40,690 bases of DNA from Planctomycetota bacterium (GTDB lineage: Bacteria; Planctomycetota; Phycisphaerae; Sedimentisphaerales; Anaerohalosphaeraceae), in the NCBI GenBank assembly GCA_013349435.1, contig DUZQ01000016.1:1-40690 (forward strand), written 5' to 3'. The notes beneath the pieces were generated by a model that made no database searches, was not told the DNA's origin, and was given only the letters and a program-made list of their open reading frames with translations. This document shows positions 1 to 8,695 of this stretch, piece after piece. Position numbers and translations under genes: made by a program. Each line of letters begins with the position of its first letter. Positions within the stretch are counted from its first letter, which is position 1.

Positions 1-2
1 GC

Positions 3-569
3 TTTTCAGCATATCTGGCGGGGCAAAGGTGGGTTATTTTTTGGATTTTCTCCGCCTTGACAGCAATTTTTTGCGCGCTATGGGCTTCTCGGCGGGGTCG
101 AACACTTCTGACAGGATATTTTCAGCGTTTTTGGGGCCTTGGCGTGCGGCTTTTTAAGAAGGGTCTCAGGGCCGTTGAGCTATATTCAAGGAAGCCATTG
201 GTCATCCTTTATGCTATCGGTCTTACATTTCTTTGCCAGGGAAGCTGTATAATAGGTTTCTGGTTGTTGGGCCGGAATCTGGGAGTTGAGGTACATATTA
301 AGTATTATTTCGTTCTTTTCCCGCTTTCCTGGCTTTTAGGTACGCTGCCGATAAGCATTGGCGGTATTGGTATCATGGAAGGTATGTTGAAGGTGATGTT
401 TATGAAGGTGGGTAATGTCAGCAGCCAGCAGGCGCTTGCAGTTGCCCTTTGTCAGCGTTTGATATGGTTGCTCGGGTCTTTTCCGGGGCTGGTTGTTCAC
501 CTTGCGGGTGCACATCTACCCAAGGAAAAAGCAGACTTTTTTATTGACTCTGCCGACAAAGCCGGTTAG
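3..569 (+). CDS. Flippase-like / LPG synthase transmembrane domain protein, C-terminal part (5' cut by window edge)
   Basis: The frame is open from the first bases of the window, so the gene starts upstream; TTG 57 is probably internal. The product is strongly hydrophobic, with about four membrane segments in the visible part. Its end has the pattern LPISIGGIGIMEGML followed by a segment starting near SSQQALAVAL, typical of the C-terminal half of the lysylphosphatidylglycerol synthase transmembrane / UPF0104 flippase-like family. These are inner-membrane proteins of about 300-350 residues that are thought to move lipid-linked compounds. The substrate cannot be told from sequence. It lies 102 bases before the DUF502 gene on the same strand. 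Confidence 0.75.
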   Translation, partial: FSAYLAGQRWVIFWIFSALTAIFCALWASRRGRTLLTGYFQRFWGLGVRLFKKGLRAVELYSRKPLVILYAIGLTFLCQGSCIIGFWLLGRNLGVEVHIKYYFVLFPLSWLLGTLPISIGGIGIMEGMLKVMFMKVGNVSSQQALAVALCQRLIWLLGSFPGLVVHLAGAHLPKEKADFFIDSADKAG

Positions 570-671
570 ACTGTTAATGAGGGCACAGGTAGCCTTATAA
601 AGAAAATAACACGTAGTTACGTGAGTATTACGAAATTTTACGAGATTGCGCAAAGGAGTGTGGCGTAGGTT

Positions 672-1493
672 ATGCAGGGTGTAAAGAACTTCAGGACCTA
701 TTTTTTCAGGGGTTTGGCGGCTTTGCTGCCCACAATTCTGACTATCTGGATATTCATCCAGTGCTATGAGTTTGTCAAAAACAATATCAGCAATCACATA
801 AACCGGGGCGTTGTCAATCTTCTTGTGTCAACGATTGACTGGTACCCTCCCATAACCGATGAGCAGAAAAGAGAGTACGCCAAGAAACTTGAGCCGGGCC
901 TAAGGACCGATAAAAAGGCCCTTGAAGCCCGGATAGAAGACGAAGATATAATACTCGGTACCCGGCTGGAGGTGGCATCTGAGTACTGGGTTACGGGCCC
1001 GTGGCAGATTACGGGATTCATAATAGCATTACTTGGTGTAGTTTTCATAGGTGCACTTCTTGCGAGCGTTGCGGGCCGGACACTATGGCGAATATTTGAA
1101 AGAACCCTGATGAATATCCCGGTGGTTAAGAAGGTCTATCCTTATATCAAGCAAATTACGGATTTTATGCTGACTCGCAAGGAACTGTCATTCAGCAAAG
1201 TAGTTGCAATCCAGTACCCTCGCAGAGGTGTGTGGTCTGTTGCGATGGTGACGGGATCCGGTCTAAAGAAAGTTGTTGGGTCGGTCGAGAAGGATTTTTT
1301 AACGGTTTTCGTACCCACGTCGCCGACGCCCTTTACCGGCTACGTGATTATGACTCCCAAGGACGAGACGATAGAGCTTGATATGACGATAGAAGAGGCG
1401 TTGCGATTTACGATAAGCGGCGGTGTTATTACACCAGCGGAGCAAAGGGCCTTCGAGGAGATGACGAACAAAGAGGATGCAGACGGCGTATAA
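672..1493 (+). CDS. DUF502 family membrane protein
   Basis: A 273-residue protein with two membrane segments (about residues 11-35 and 113-137). Between them is a charged, insertion-like loop; after them comes a soluble domain with IPVVKKVYPYIKQITDF and, near the end, VFVPTSPTPFTGYV. The last two motifs are hallmarks of the DUF502 family, inner-membrane proteins of unknown function common in diderm bacteria. AAGGAG at 653-658 precedes the ATG at a rather long spacing of 13 bases. The loop at about residues 50-105 is longer and more charged than I expect for the family. Next gene is hpf, 45 bases on. Confidence 0.85.
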   Translation: MQGVKNFRTYFFRGLAALLPTILTIWIFIQCYEFVKNNISNHINRGVVNLLVSTIDWYPPITDEQKREYAKKLEPGLRTDKKALEARIEDEDIILGTRLEVASEYWVTGPWQITGFIIALLGVVFIGALLASVAGRTLWRIFERTLMNIPVVKKVYPYIKQITDFMLTRKELSFSKVVAIQYPRRGVWSVAMVTGSGLKKVVGSVEKDFLTVFVPTSPTPFTGYVIMTPKDETIELDMTIEEALRFTISGGVITPAEQRAFEEMTNKEDADGV

Positions 1494-1538
1494 GTTAAGC
1501 TATTTACCGTGCTTATATAAAAGGAAGGAGACCAAAAG

Positions 1539-1892
1539 ATGCTTTTTACTATTACGGGCAAACACATCGAAATAACAGAGGCAATCAAGGCCCATGCGAA
1601 GGAAAAAACGCAGAAACTTCCGAGGTACTATAACAGCATAAATCAGATTGAGGTGATAGTGAAAGGTAGTGAAGGTGGTAAGCCGAGCGTTGAAATCATA
1701 GCGAGGGGAGAACACAGTAATGTTTTCGTGGCGAAGGAAACCGGGGAGGATACATACGCGTGCATCGACCTGGCGGCCCGCAAACTTGAAAGACAACTCA
1801 GAAGGAAGAAGGGAAAGCAGCGAAACCACAAACATATAAGCGGGATAGTTGAAAAGGAAATCATTGTCGGCGAATCCGGTGAAGCCGAATAA
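1539..1892 (+). CDS. hpf: Ribosome hibernation promoting factor, short form (HPF/RaiA family)
   Basis: 117 residues starting MLFTITGKHIEIT, with the alpha/beta fold order of HPF/YfiA: beta strand, helix EAIKAHAKEKTQKL, then IEVIVKG, PSVEIIARGEHSNVFV and the helix DTYACIDLAARKLERQLRRKKGK. The basic C-terminal helix fits binding in the 30S decoding region during stationary phase. Length is that of the short HPF, with no C-terminal dimerisation domain, so a partner such as RMF would be expected for 100S dimers in gammaproteobacterial terms. GGAAGGAG sits 10-15 bases before the ATG. The gene stands ahead of ptsN, as in many diderms. Confidence 0.93.
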   Translation: MLFTITGKHIEITEAIKAHAKEKTQKLPRYYNSINQIEVIVKGSEGGKPSVEIIARGEHSNVFVAKETGEDTYACIDLAARKLERQLRRKKGKQRNHKHISGIVEKEIIVGESGEAE

Positions 1893-1914
1893 GTAAGACA
1901 AAACAGCTCTTACC

Positions 1915-1943
1915 GGTTTAGTTGATTCAGGAACCTTTTTTTT
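1915..1943 (+). terminator. Weak possible terminator after hpf
   Basis: GGTT at about 1915 can pair with AACC at about 1932, followed by a run of eight or nine T. The stem is only four base pairs, so this is a weak candidate. The 300-base gap from hpf to ptsN otherwise holds a repeat (2011-2105) and no gene I can see. Confidence 0.25.
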
Positions 1944-2010
1944 ATATAAACTTTATCGAAGACCGCCTTGGAACGTCTAACAAAATGAACATTTGGCTTT
2001 CTATAACCCT

Positions 2011-2105
2011 CTGGATTCGGCGCTCCTGCCTTCGCAGGGGTTACAGAGTTTGCCAAACGCAATGAAAGGCGTTTGTCAGCCCTGACATTCCTTGGCGGGA
2101 ATGAC
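2011..2105. repeat. Degenerate copy of the GGAATGAC dispersed repeat family
   Basis: Begins CTGGATTCGG and ends GGCGGGAATGACC, the same type of ends as the main dispersed family of this window. It contains the CCTTCGCAGGGG module also seen at 31756-31774. An inner palindrome CAAACGC (2054-2060) / GCGTTTG (2069-2075) can form a hairpin. It lies in the gap between hpf and ptsN. Confidence 0.5.
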
Positions 2106-2192
2106 CGATACGGAAAGTTCGTTTTGTTATAGGCTCTTAGTATCCGGTTTTTATGTCTTTGGAAGAGCTGCTATTGGATTTTAGGAGCAAGT

Positions 2193-2663
2193 ATGAGACT
2201 ATCGGATTTTATCTGCTTTGATGCGGTGAAAGCCCAATTGAATTCAGTCGATCGTGATGGTGTAATCGCCGAACTGGTTGAATCTTTAGCCGATGCGGGA
2301 AAAATTTCATGCGCTGACTCTGTTAAAATAACCCAAGCTGTGATAAAAAGGGAAAATGAGGCAAGCACAGGCATAGGCAAGGGTATGGCGGTGCCACATG
2401 TCAAGCACAAGCTCGTTAAGGAAGTTGTGGCCACAATAGGTTGCACAAGCCAGGGAATTGATTTCAATTCTCTGGACAAACAACCCGTTTATTCGGTGAT
2501 TCTTCTTCTTAGTCCCGCTGACAAGGCCGACAAACATTTGCGAGCGATGGAGAACATCTTTCGGAATCTTCGAAAGAATGATTTTCGTAGTTTTCTCAGG
2601 CAGGCCCGGACACTGGAACAGATTCAAGAGGCGATATTTGACACCGATGAGCCGAATGGTTAA
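2193..2663 (+). CDS. ptsN: PTS EIIA-Ntr-like regulatory phosphocarrier
   Basis: 156 residues, the normal size of a single EIIA fructose/nitrogen-type domain. The phosphorylated histidine is H69 in GIGKGMAVPHVKH, the family signature. The end carries the HLRAMENIF helix typical of the fold. AGGAG six bases before the ATG supports the start. The protein should accept phosphate from the HPr encoded next and act as a regulator rather than a sugar carrier, because no EIIB or EIIC is in the window. Neighbours hpf, HPr and enzyme I support the PTS-Ntr assignment. Confidence 0.9.
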   Translation: MRLSDFICFDAVKAQLNSVDRDGVIAELVESLADAGKISCADSVKITQAVIKRENEASTGIGKGMAVPHVKHKLVKEVVATIGCTSQGIDFNSLDKQPVYSVILLLSPADKADKHLRAMENIFRNLRKNDFRSFLRQARTLEQIQEAIFDTDEPNG

Positions 2664-2752
2664 CCGAAGCAAACGGGTCGATACTTTTTACTTACAGCCG
2701 ACGTGCAGAAACCTGTCGGTTATTACGATTGTTTTTTGGAGAGAAGGCTGTA

Positions 2753-3064
2753 TTGAGCGAGCCGGTTTACGAGATTGAAGTTGAAATTAAGAATGCAGAC
2801 GGTCTGCACATGCGGCCGGCGATGCGGTTTGTTGATTTGGCCGGCACATTTGTTTGTGATATTGAAGTTTCGAATGACGATACTTATGTGGACGGCAAGA
2901 GCATAATGCAGATGACGATGTTGGCGGCCACACGTGGAACCAGGCTGAAAGTGAAGGCTCGCGGTCCGGATGCTCAGGAGGCAATCAAGGCGCTGCAGGA
3001 GCTTGTTGAGGAGAAATTGTTCGATGACTCAGCCGCTGCCGGAAGCGGCGGCCAGAAGGCGTAG
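2753..3064 (+). CDS. HPr-type phosphocarrier protein
   Basis: 103 residues from TTG 2753, chosen because GGAGAG (2738-2743) lies nine bases before it; an earlier TTG at 2729 would add eight residues with no good ribosome site. H19 in DGLHMRPA is the phospho-histidine that takes phosphate from enzyme I. S50 in DGKSI matches the regulatory Ser-46 of HPr, so control by an HPr kinase is possible, though none is in the window. The tail after about residue 90 is a short Gly/Ala/Ser extension. Between ptsN (88 bases away) and the enzyme I gene (9 bases away), it is the middle carrier of the chain. Confidence 0.9.
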   Translation: MSEPVYEIEVEIKNADGLHMRPAMRFVDLAGTFVCDIEVSNDDTYVDGKSIMQMTMLAATRGTRLKVKARGPDAQEAIKALQELVEEKLFDDSAAAGSGGQKA

Positions 3065-3073
3065 AAACCAGTT

Positions 3074-4810
3074 ATGGAAATAAGAAAAGGCATTGCAGTT
3101 TCGCCCGGCATCGCGATAGCCCGTTCGATGGTAATTGATTCCAAGGACCATCGAATCCCGAGGCGGTCTATCATGGCTTCTCAATGTGCCAAAGAGGTTA
3201 AGCGTGTCCGGGAGGCCTTTTCCGGGGCAATCGCCGAATTGACCGCCCTTGAGGCGGCAAAGAGCATCGAGGAAAGCAAGATAAAAGACATTTTCGCGGT
3301 TCATTTGCGATTCTTGCGCGACAAGAGCCTGAGGAAACGAATCACCGATTACGTTCGGGATGAATTGACCACCGCCGAGTACGCCCTTTCGGTAACTCTT
3401 CGTGAAATAGCTTCTCACTTTGCGAGGATGGATGACCCTTACATCAGCGAGCGAGCGGCCGATTTTTACGATATGGAAAAACGTCTGCTGACACAACTGC
3501 TTGGGAAGGTTCGTGAAGACGTTGAGCATCTGACCAGCGAGGTTGTGATTGTCGCACACGACCTGAGTCCGACTCAAACAGCCAGTTTTAACAAGACATT
3601 TGTAAAGGGGATAGCCACCGAAGCAGGCGGCAGAACAAGCCATACCGCCATAGTTGCAAGGTCTCTGGGGATACCGGCGGTTGTAGCACTCGAAGAGGTA
3701 ACTCTAACCGTTACCGCCGACAGTACGGTGATAGTTGACGGCAATCGTGGTATGGTTATCATAGACCCGAACGAAGAAACTGTCAAGGAATATCAGCGTT
3801 ATGCGAGTGAATTGTCTCAATTCGAGCACCGGCTTTATGTAATCAAAGACGAGCCTGCTGTTACGAGAGACGGAGTTAATATAACTCTGCTGGGCAATAT
3901 CGAATTCGATGACGAGGCCGAGATGGTCAAAGAACGAGGAGGAGATGGAATAGGTCTTTACCGGACGGAATTTTTATATCTTTACAACGACAGCGAACCT
4001 ACGGAACAAGACCACTACGAGGCCTATGCACATGCTGTTCGGACATTCGAATCACAACCTGTGGTGATACGGACGATGGATATGGGAGCGGACAAATATC
4101 CGCAGAGTGGGCGTCGTCCTGTTGAGTCCAATCCTGTTCTTGGATTGCGTTCCATAAGATTTTGTCTTCAGAACCTGACTATGTTTAAGAACCAGCTCCG
4201 CGCGATACTTCGTGTGTCTGTTTTGGGTGATGTGCGGATTATATTCCCACTGATAAGTAACCTTCAGGAGCTGCGGCAGGCGAAAATGATCCTTCGGGAT
4301 GTTATGGAAGACCTTGACGAAAGCGGCATCGGGTATAATCCGGATGTTCCGGTTGGAATAATGATAGAAACACCCAGTGCGGCCCTGACGGCGTCGCTTT
4401 TGGCCGGGGAGTGTGATTTTTTCAGTATCGGGACCAACGACCTTATTCAGTACACTTTAGCAGTTGACCGTGCCAATGAGCATGTTTCGACCTTATATTC
4501 GGCTGCGGACCCTGCGGTACTGTCGCTGCTTCGTAACGTTATTCATGACGCCAACAAGGCGAAAATCGGTCTGAGTGTATGCGGAGAAGTGGCTTCGGAC
4601 CCGGAATTTATCATGTTAATCCTTGGGATGGGGGTCAGAACTTTATCTCTGGCTCCGCCTATGATTCCGGAGATAAAACAGGTTATTCGTTCCGTTACGC
4701 TGAAGGAATGTAATCAGCTTGCACGAAAAGTGGCGACTATGGATTCACAAAGGCAGATAAAAAACTATCTTCGGGATGTGGCGATTAAGATTCTGCCCGA
4801 AGCGTTTTAG
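3074..4810 (+). CDS. ptsI: PEP-protein phosphotransferase (PTS enzyme I)
   Basis: 578 residues, the usual length of sugar-type enzyme I. It lacks the N-terminal GAF domain of the nitrogen-type PtsP. Order: N-terminal HPr-binding helical domain (about 20-150), swivelling domain with phospho-histidine H190 in GGRTSHTAIVARS, then the PEP-binding barrel with GIGLYRTEFLY, GIMIETPSA, FFSIGTNDLIQYTLAVDR and the catalytic Cys of LSVCGEVASDP. All key residues are present. It should transfer phosphate from PEP to the HPr encoded nine bases upstream, and then to PtsN. No sugar permease accompanies it, so a regulatory role is the best reading. Confidence 0.92.
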   Translation: MEIRKGIAVSPGIAIARSMVIDSKDHRIPRRSIMASQCAKEVKRVREAFSGAIAELTALEAAKSIEESKIKDIFAVHLRFLRDKSLRKRITDYVRDELTTAEYALSVTLREIASHFARMDDPYISERAADFYDMEKRLLTQLLGKVREDVEHLTSEVVIVAHDLSPTQTASFNKTFVKGIATEAGGRTSHTAIVARSLGIPAVVALEEVTLTVTADSTVIVDGNRGMVIIDPNEETVKEYQRYASELSQFEHRLYVIKDEPAVTRDGVNITLLGNIEFDDEAEMVKERGGDGIGLYRTEFLYLYNDSEPTEQDHYEAYAHAVRTFESQPVVIRTMDMGADKYPQSGRRPVESNPVLGLRSIRFCLQNLTMFKNQLRAILRVSVLGDVRIIFPLISNLQELRQAKMILRDVMEDLDESGIGYNPDVPVGIMIETPSAALTASLLAGECDFFSIGTNDLIQYTLAVDRANEHVSTLYSAADPAVLSLLRNVIHDANKAKIGLSVCGEVASDPEFIMLILGMGVRTLSLAPPMIPEIKQVIRSVTLKECNQLARKVATMDSQRQIKNYLRDVAIKILPEAF

Positions 4811-4832
4811 CAAGTGCGGGATTTTTGGTCAA

Positions 4833-5492
4833 ATGGATAAAACTTTAGTAGTCGGTTTTAAGGTCAAAGGTAATTTAAGGTTTCTGTCGCACCATGATAC
4901 GATGGCGATGTTTCAGCGCGCTTTTGCGCGAGCCGGAATAAAACTGTGTTACAGCTTCGGTTTTAATCGGCGACCGAAGCTTTCTTTGCCTTTGCCCAGA
5001 AGTGTCGGGATGGAATCGGATGCGGAGCTTGTCTGTGCTGTGGTGTCTTTTGATGAGTCCGGTTTGGACACCGAGCAGCTCAAAGAGCGTATTTGCAGAC
5101 AGATGCCGGAAGGTTGTGAAATAACCGATATAGAGTTAATATCGGGAAAAGTACGTTATCGGCCAGTTTCGGCGGTTTATGTGTTTCCTTTGGCCGATGC
5201 CGCCGGTGAAGAAAGAACGGGAGCTGCTGTTGCGGGTTTACGCCAGGCCCTTGCGACCGGCGAAGGCATTGTTGTCCTGCGTCAAGGTCATGGTACGAAG
5301 CCGACCCGCAAAACAGATGTCAGCGGATATATAGATTCAATTGAAAGAGAGGCGAACGGTTTTGCGGTCAGGTGTAATATTACCGCGTGCGGCACTGTGC
5401 GAGCCGATGAGATTTTACAACTGCTGCAGATAGATATTTCGGACCTTTCAGGGCCTGTTAAACGAAAGTCCGTAGAGTGGCGGCAAAATTAA
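4833..5492 (+). CDS. DUF2344 / TIGR03936-type protein (usually radical-SAM-associated)
   Basis: 219 residues from ATG 4833, chosen because the family begins with a short lead before FKVKGNLRFLSHHD; the longer frame from 4776 would overlap ptsI. The motifs LRFLSHHDTMAMFQRAFARA and GFNRRPKLSLPLP match the DUF2344 domain, often encoded beside or fused to a B12-binding radical SAM protein and next to RNase E/G. Here the radical SAM partner is absent upstream (ptsI lies there), but the RNase E/G gene follows directly. Function is not established; a link to tRNA or rRNA modification is only a guess from its usual company. Confidence 0.82.
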   Translation: MDKTLVVGFKVKGNLRFLSHHDTMAMFQRAFARAGIKLCYSFGFNRRPKLSLPLPRSVGMESDAELVCAVVSFDESGLDTEQLKERICRQMPEGCEITDIELISGKVRYRPVSAVYVFPLADAAGEERTGAAVAGLRQALATGEGIVVLRQGHGTKPTRKTDVSGYIDSIEREANGFAVRCNITACGTVRADEILQLLQIDISDLSGPVKRKSVEWRQN

Positions 5493-5532
5493 TGGTTATT
5501 ATCTGTAAGAAAATAGTCTTTGGGGAAAGATT

Positions 5533-7056
5533 ATGTCAATAGAGATGCTTGTAAATGTTCAGGAGGGTGAAGAGAGCCGGGTGGCGGTTATCGACAACGG
5601 CTCGCTAGACGAGCTTTACATCGAAAGGGCAAGCCTTATCAGTCACGTCGGCAATATCTACAAGGGTCGAATAGTAAATATTGAACCGAGCATACAGGCG
5701 GCTTTTATCGATTTCGGGCTTGGCAAGAACGGTTTTTTGCATATTAGTGACGTTCACCCCAGATACTTCACGGGCGATGACGGTTCTGCCGGAAGGATCG
5801 GCCGGAGAAAGGCACTGAGTGAAAGGCCGCCTATCCAGAAGTGTCTCAAGAAGGGCCGGGAGATAGTCGTTCAGGTAACGAAAGAAGGTATCAACACGAA
5901 AGGCCCGACGCTGAGTACATACGTGTCGATGCCGGGCAAATACGTGGTTCTGATGCCCTGGATGCATCGCACGGGTGTATCCCAGAAGATCGAGGAAGAG
6001 GACGAGCGAAAGAGGCTGCGTAAAATCATCGCCCAGTTTGAAATTCCCAAGGGAGCGGGTCTTATCATCCGGACGGCGGCCCAGGGGGCGACGAAAAGAG
6101 AGCTGCAAAACGATGTGGCTTACCTGAACAGGTTGTGGGGTGCGATTCGCAAAAGGATGGAAACCGAACAGGCGCCGGTAACGATATATCAGGAATCCGA
6201 TTTGGTGATAAGGACGATTCGAGATATATTTACGAGTAAAGTCAACAAGATTATATGCGACAGTGAAACAATCACGAAAAGGATAAGGGATTTTCTGGGT
6301 ATTGTTCAACCTCGACTGAGAAAAAGGGTAACAATCTACGATGACAAAACACCGCTTTTCCACAAGTACGGCATCGAGAAGGAAATCAGCAAGATTCAGT
6401 CAAGCCGAGTCGAACTTAAGAGCGGCGGTTATATTGTAATAGAGCAGACCGAGGCACTGGTATCGATAGATGTCAACAGCGGTAAATATCGCCGGCAGGA
6501 CAGCGCGGAAAAGACGGCGCACAAAACGAATGTCGAGGCGGCGAAGGAAATCGTCAGACAGCTTAAACTGCGGGATATGGGCGGTTTAATCATTTGTGAT
6601 TTTATAGATATGCGTGACGTCCGACACAGAAAGGATGTGGAAAAGACATTCCGGGACGAACTTAAGAAGGACCGTGCCCGTTCAAGGGTTCTGCGTATGA
6701 GCCTGTTTGGGCTGATTGAGCTGACACGGCAACGGATGCGTCCGTCGCTGCAGTCAAGCACGTATCTTAAATGTCCTCATTGCGGCGGCTCAGGGATTAT
6801 TAAAAGTCTGGAATCACACTCAATCGAGATTATGCGGCTGCTGTTTCTCGCAGGTGCCAGAGCGGATGTCAGGAGAATCGAACTTAGTGTTTCTCCGGAG
6901 GTCGAGGGCTTTTTGCAAAATCGGAAACGCGCGATAATCAGCGAGCTTGAGAGAGAAACCGGCAAAAACATTATAATAAATGCGGATCCGAATTGCGCGG
7001 GCGCCAACTATAATATGGCCTGCTATAACGAGCACGGGAACATAGTGAAATTTTAG
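5533..7056 (+). CDS. rng: Ribonuclease E/G family endoribonuclease
   Basis: 507 residues, RNase G-sized, without the long C-terminal scaffold of RNase E. The N-terminal S1-like RNA-binding region (about 35-130) has GNIYKGRIVNIEPSIQAAF and FLHISDV. The catalytic DNase I-like subdomain carries D313 and N315 (SIDVNSGK) and D356 (CDFIDMRD), the metal-binding residues. CPHCGGSG near residue 413 is the zinc-link motif that joins protomers. GGGGAAAG before ATG 5533 is a good ribosome site. It acts in rRNA maturation and mRNA turnover. It follows the DUF2344 gene by 40 bases. Confidence 0.93.
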   Translation: MSIEMLVNVQEGEESRVAVIDNGSLDELYIERASLISHVGNIYKGRIVNIEPSIQAAFIDFGLGKNGFLHISDVHPRYFTGDDGSAGRIGRRKALSERPPIQKCLKKGREIVVQVTKEGINTKGPTLSTYVSMPGKYVVLMPWMHRTGVSQKIEEEDERKRLRKIIAQFEIPKGAGLIIRTAAQGATKRELQNDVAYLNRLWGAIRKRMETEQAPVTIYQESDLVIRTIRDIFTSKVNKIICDSETITKRIRDFLGIVQPRLRKRVTIYDDKTPLFHKYGIEKEISKIQSSRVELKSGGYIVIEQTEALVSIDVNSGKYRRQDSAEKTAHKTNVEAAKEIVRQLKLRDMGGLIICDFIDMRDVRHRKDVEKTFRDELKKDRARSRVLRMSLFGLIELTRQRMRPSLQSSTYLKCPHCGGSGIIKSLESHSIEIMRLLFLAGARADVRRIELSVSPEVEGFLQNRKRAIISELERETGKNIIINADPNCAGANYNMACYNEHGNIVKF

Positions 7057-7130
7057 GAATCCGTCGGGAGCACTGATAACATTAAAGGGTATTGCTTATC
7101 ACCCACAAAAGAAGATAATCGGCGTTTATT

Positions 7131-8141
7131 ATGAAAGCATCAATCAAAAAGGGGCCGTTACAGGTGAAGTTTGACCTCGATTATGCAACAAGGGTATTGG
7201 AAATCGAGGCGGGCGCCGTCAAATCACTGGCCGCTGTTATCGGAGACTCTTTCGCCGAGGCGGTGGAAATGATTTACCGTTCTACCGGTTCGGTCATTGT
7301 TACGGGCATCGGTAAGGCCGGTATTGTCGGCAGTAAAATCAGCGCCACTTTGGCCTCCACCGGAACTTTGAGCCACTTTCTTCACAGTGCCGAAGCGGTG
7401 CACGGTGACCTGGGTCGGGTTCAAAAAGACGATGTTGTACTGGCTTTGAGTTACAGCGGCGAAAGTGAAGAAATCATTCGTCTGATAAATCCGATAAAGC
7501 AGCGACAGATTAAGCTGATTAGTATCACGGGGTGTGCCGAGTCAACTCTGGCGAAACACAGTGATGTGGCCCTTTGCATAGGCCGGTTACCGGAAGCCTG
7601 TCCGTTGGGTCTTGCACCGAGCGTATCGACAACCTGCATGCTGGCTCTGGGTGACGCGATTGCTTTTACGGTGATGAAGGCTCGAAATTTCAGTGCGGAA
7701 GATTATGCAAGATTTCATCCTGGCGGCGCACTGGGAGCCAGGCTGATAACGGTTGGTCAATCGATGATGTTTAAGCGCGGAGCGGCACTTCCGCTTGCCT
7801 GTACAACCGATACGATAAGGGATATGTTGGCTAAGACCGCAAAGATTAAGCGCAGGGGGGCGGTAATGATAGTTGATACCGAGGGGCAATTAGCGGGAAT
7901 TATAACCGATGCCGACCTGCGGCGAGCGATGGAGAATATCGGTGCGGACATTTTTGACCTTACCACTTCCGAACTGATGACTCCCGACTGCAAGCATGTT
8001 ACGGAAGATACACTTGCCGCTGAAGCCATGGCCGTCTTCCACAAATTCAGGATTGATGAGCTTCCTGTTGTCAACGGGCAGAACAAGCCGGTGGGCTTAA
8101 TTGACGTTCAGGATATTGTCGCAATAAAGATTTCCCGTTGA
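7131..8141 (+). CDS. kdsD: D-arabinose 5-phosphate isomerase (KpsF/GutQ family)
   Basis: 336 residues in the family order: SIS sugar-isomerase domain (about 30-200) and two CBS domains (about 210-336). Visible motifs are GIGKAGIVGSKISATLASTG, LSYSGESEEI and ARFHPGGALGARL, where H196 matches the catalytic His of E. coli KdsD. It makes arabinose 5-phosphate from ribulose 5-phosphate, the first step towards KDO for LPS. The kdsC gene follows after 12 bases and an LptC-like gene after that, so this is an LPS operon. There is no clear Shine-Dalgarno at ATG 7131; GTG at residue 12 is an alternative start. Confidence 0.94.
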   Translation: MKASIKKGPLQVKFDLDYATRVLEIEAGAVKSLAAVIGDSFAEAVEMIYRSTGSVIVTGIGKAGIVGSKISATLASTGTLSHFLHSAEAVHGDLGRVQKDDVVLALSYSGESEEIIRLINPIKQRQIKLISITGCAESTLAKHSDVALCIGRLPEACPLGLAPSVSTTCMLALGDAIAFTVMKARNFSAEDYARFHPGGALGARLITVGQSMMFKRGAALPLACTTDTIRDMLAKTAKIKRRGAVMIVDTEGQLAGIITDADLRRAMENIGADIFDLTTSELMTPDCKHVTEDTLAAEAMAVFHKFRIDELPVVNGQNKPVGLIDVQDIVAIKISR

Positions 8142-8153
8142 GGGGTAATATAC

Positions 8154-8681
8154 ATGGCTGCCGAACAAAAACCGGACCTTTCCGTGATAAAAATGCTCGT
8201 AATGGACGTTGACGGGGTATTTACGGACGGCACGATAATCATTGACGACCAAGGGTCGCAGAGCAAGAGGTTCAACTACCTGGACGGACACGGCATCAGG
8301 CTGTGGCACCGGGCGGGTTTGAGCAGCGCTATCATAAGCGGCAAAGATTCTCGCGCGACGGCTATCCGTGCCGGACAGCTTGAAATCGAGCATGTATCAA
8401 TGGGATGTACGAAGAAGCTGCCGGCGTTCGAATCGCTCCTTGCCCGGACCGGTCTGGCCGCCGAGCAGGTCGCGTGTATGGGGGATGATCTGCTTGATTT
8501 GCCCCTAATCAGACGGGCAGGTTTCGGTGTGGCGGTTGCAAATGCGGTTGAAGAGTTAAAGGAAGCCGCCGACTATGTAACAACACGCTGCGGAGGATGT
8601 GGTGCGGTACGTGAGGTGATAGAATATATCCTAAAGGCTACGGGGAAGTGGGACCGGCTCATGGAGCGATATTTAGTCTGA
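8154..8681 (+). CDS. kdsC: 3-deoxy-D-manno-octulosonate 8-phosphate phosphatase (HAD type IIIA)
   Basis: 175 residues, the usual KdsC length with no cap domain. Motif I is MDVDGVFTDG with nucleophile D18 and acid D20; SAIISGKDSRAT carries motif II; MGDDLLDLPL carries motif IV. The C-terminal CGGCGAVREVIEYIL matches the family's gate-forming tail. It removes phosphate from KDO 8-phosphate after condensation of arabinose 5-phosphate with PEP. GAGGGG eight bases before the ATG supports the start. The KDO 8-phosphate synthase gene (kdsA) itself is not in the window. Confidence 0.94.
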   Translation: MAAEQKPDLSVIKMLVMDVDGVFTDGTIIIDDQGSQSKRFNYLDGHGIRLWHRAGLSSAIISGKDSRATAIRAGQLEIEHVSMGCTKKLPAFESLLARTGLAAEQVACMGDDLLDLPLIRRAGFGVAVANAVEELKEAADYVTTRCGGCGAVREVIEYILKATGKWDRLMERYLV

Positions 8682-8695
8682 GGACTCGTAATATC

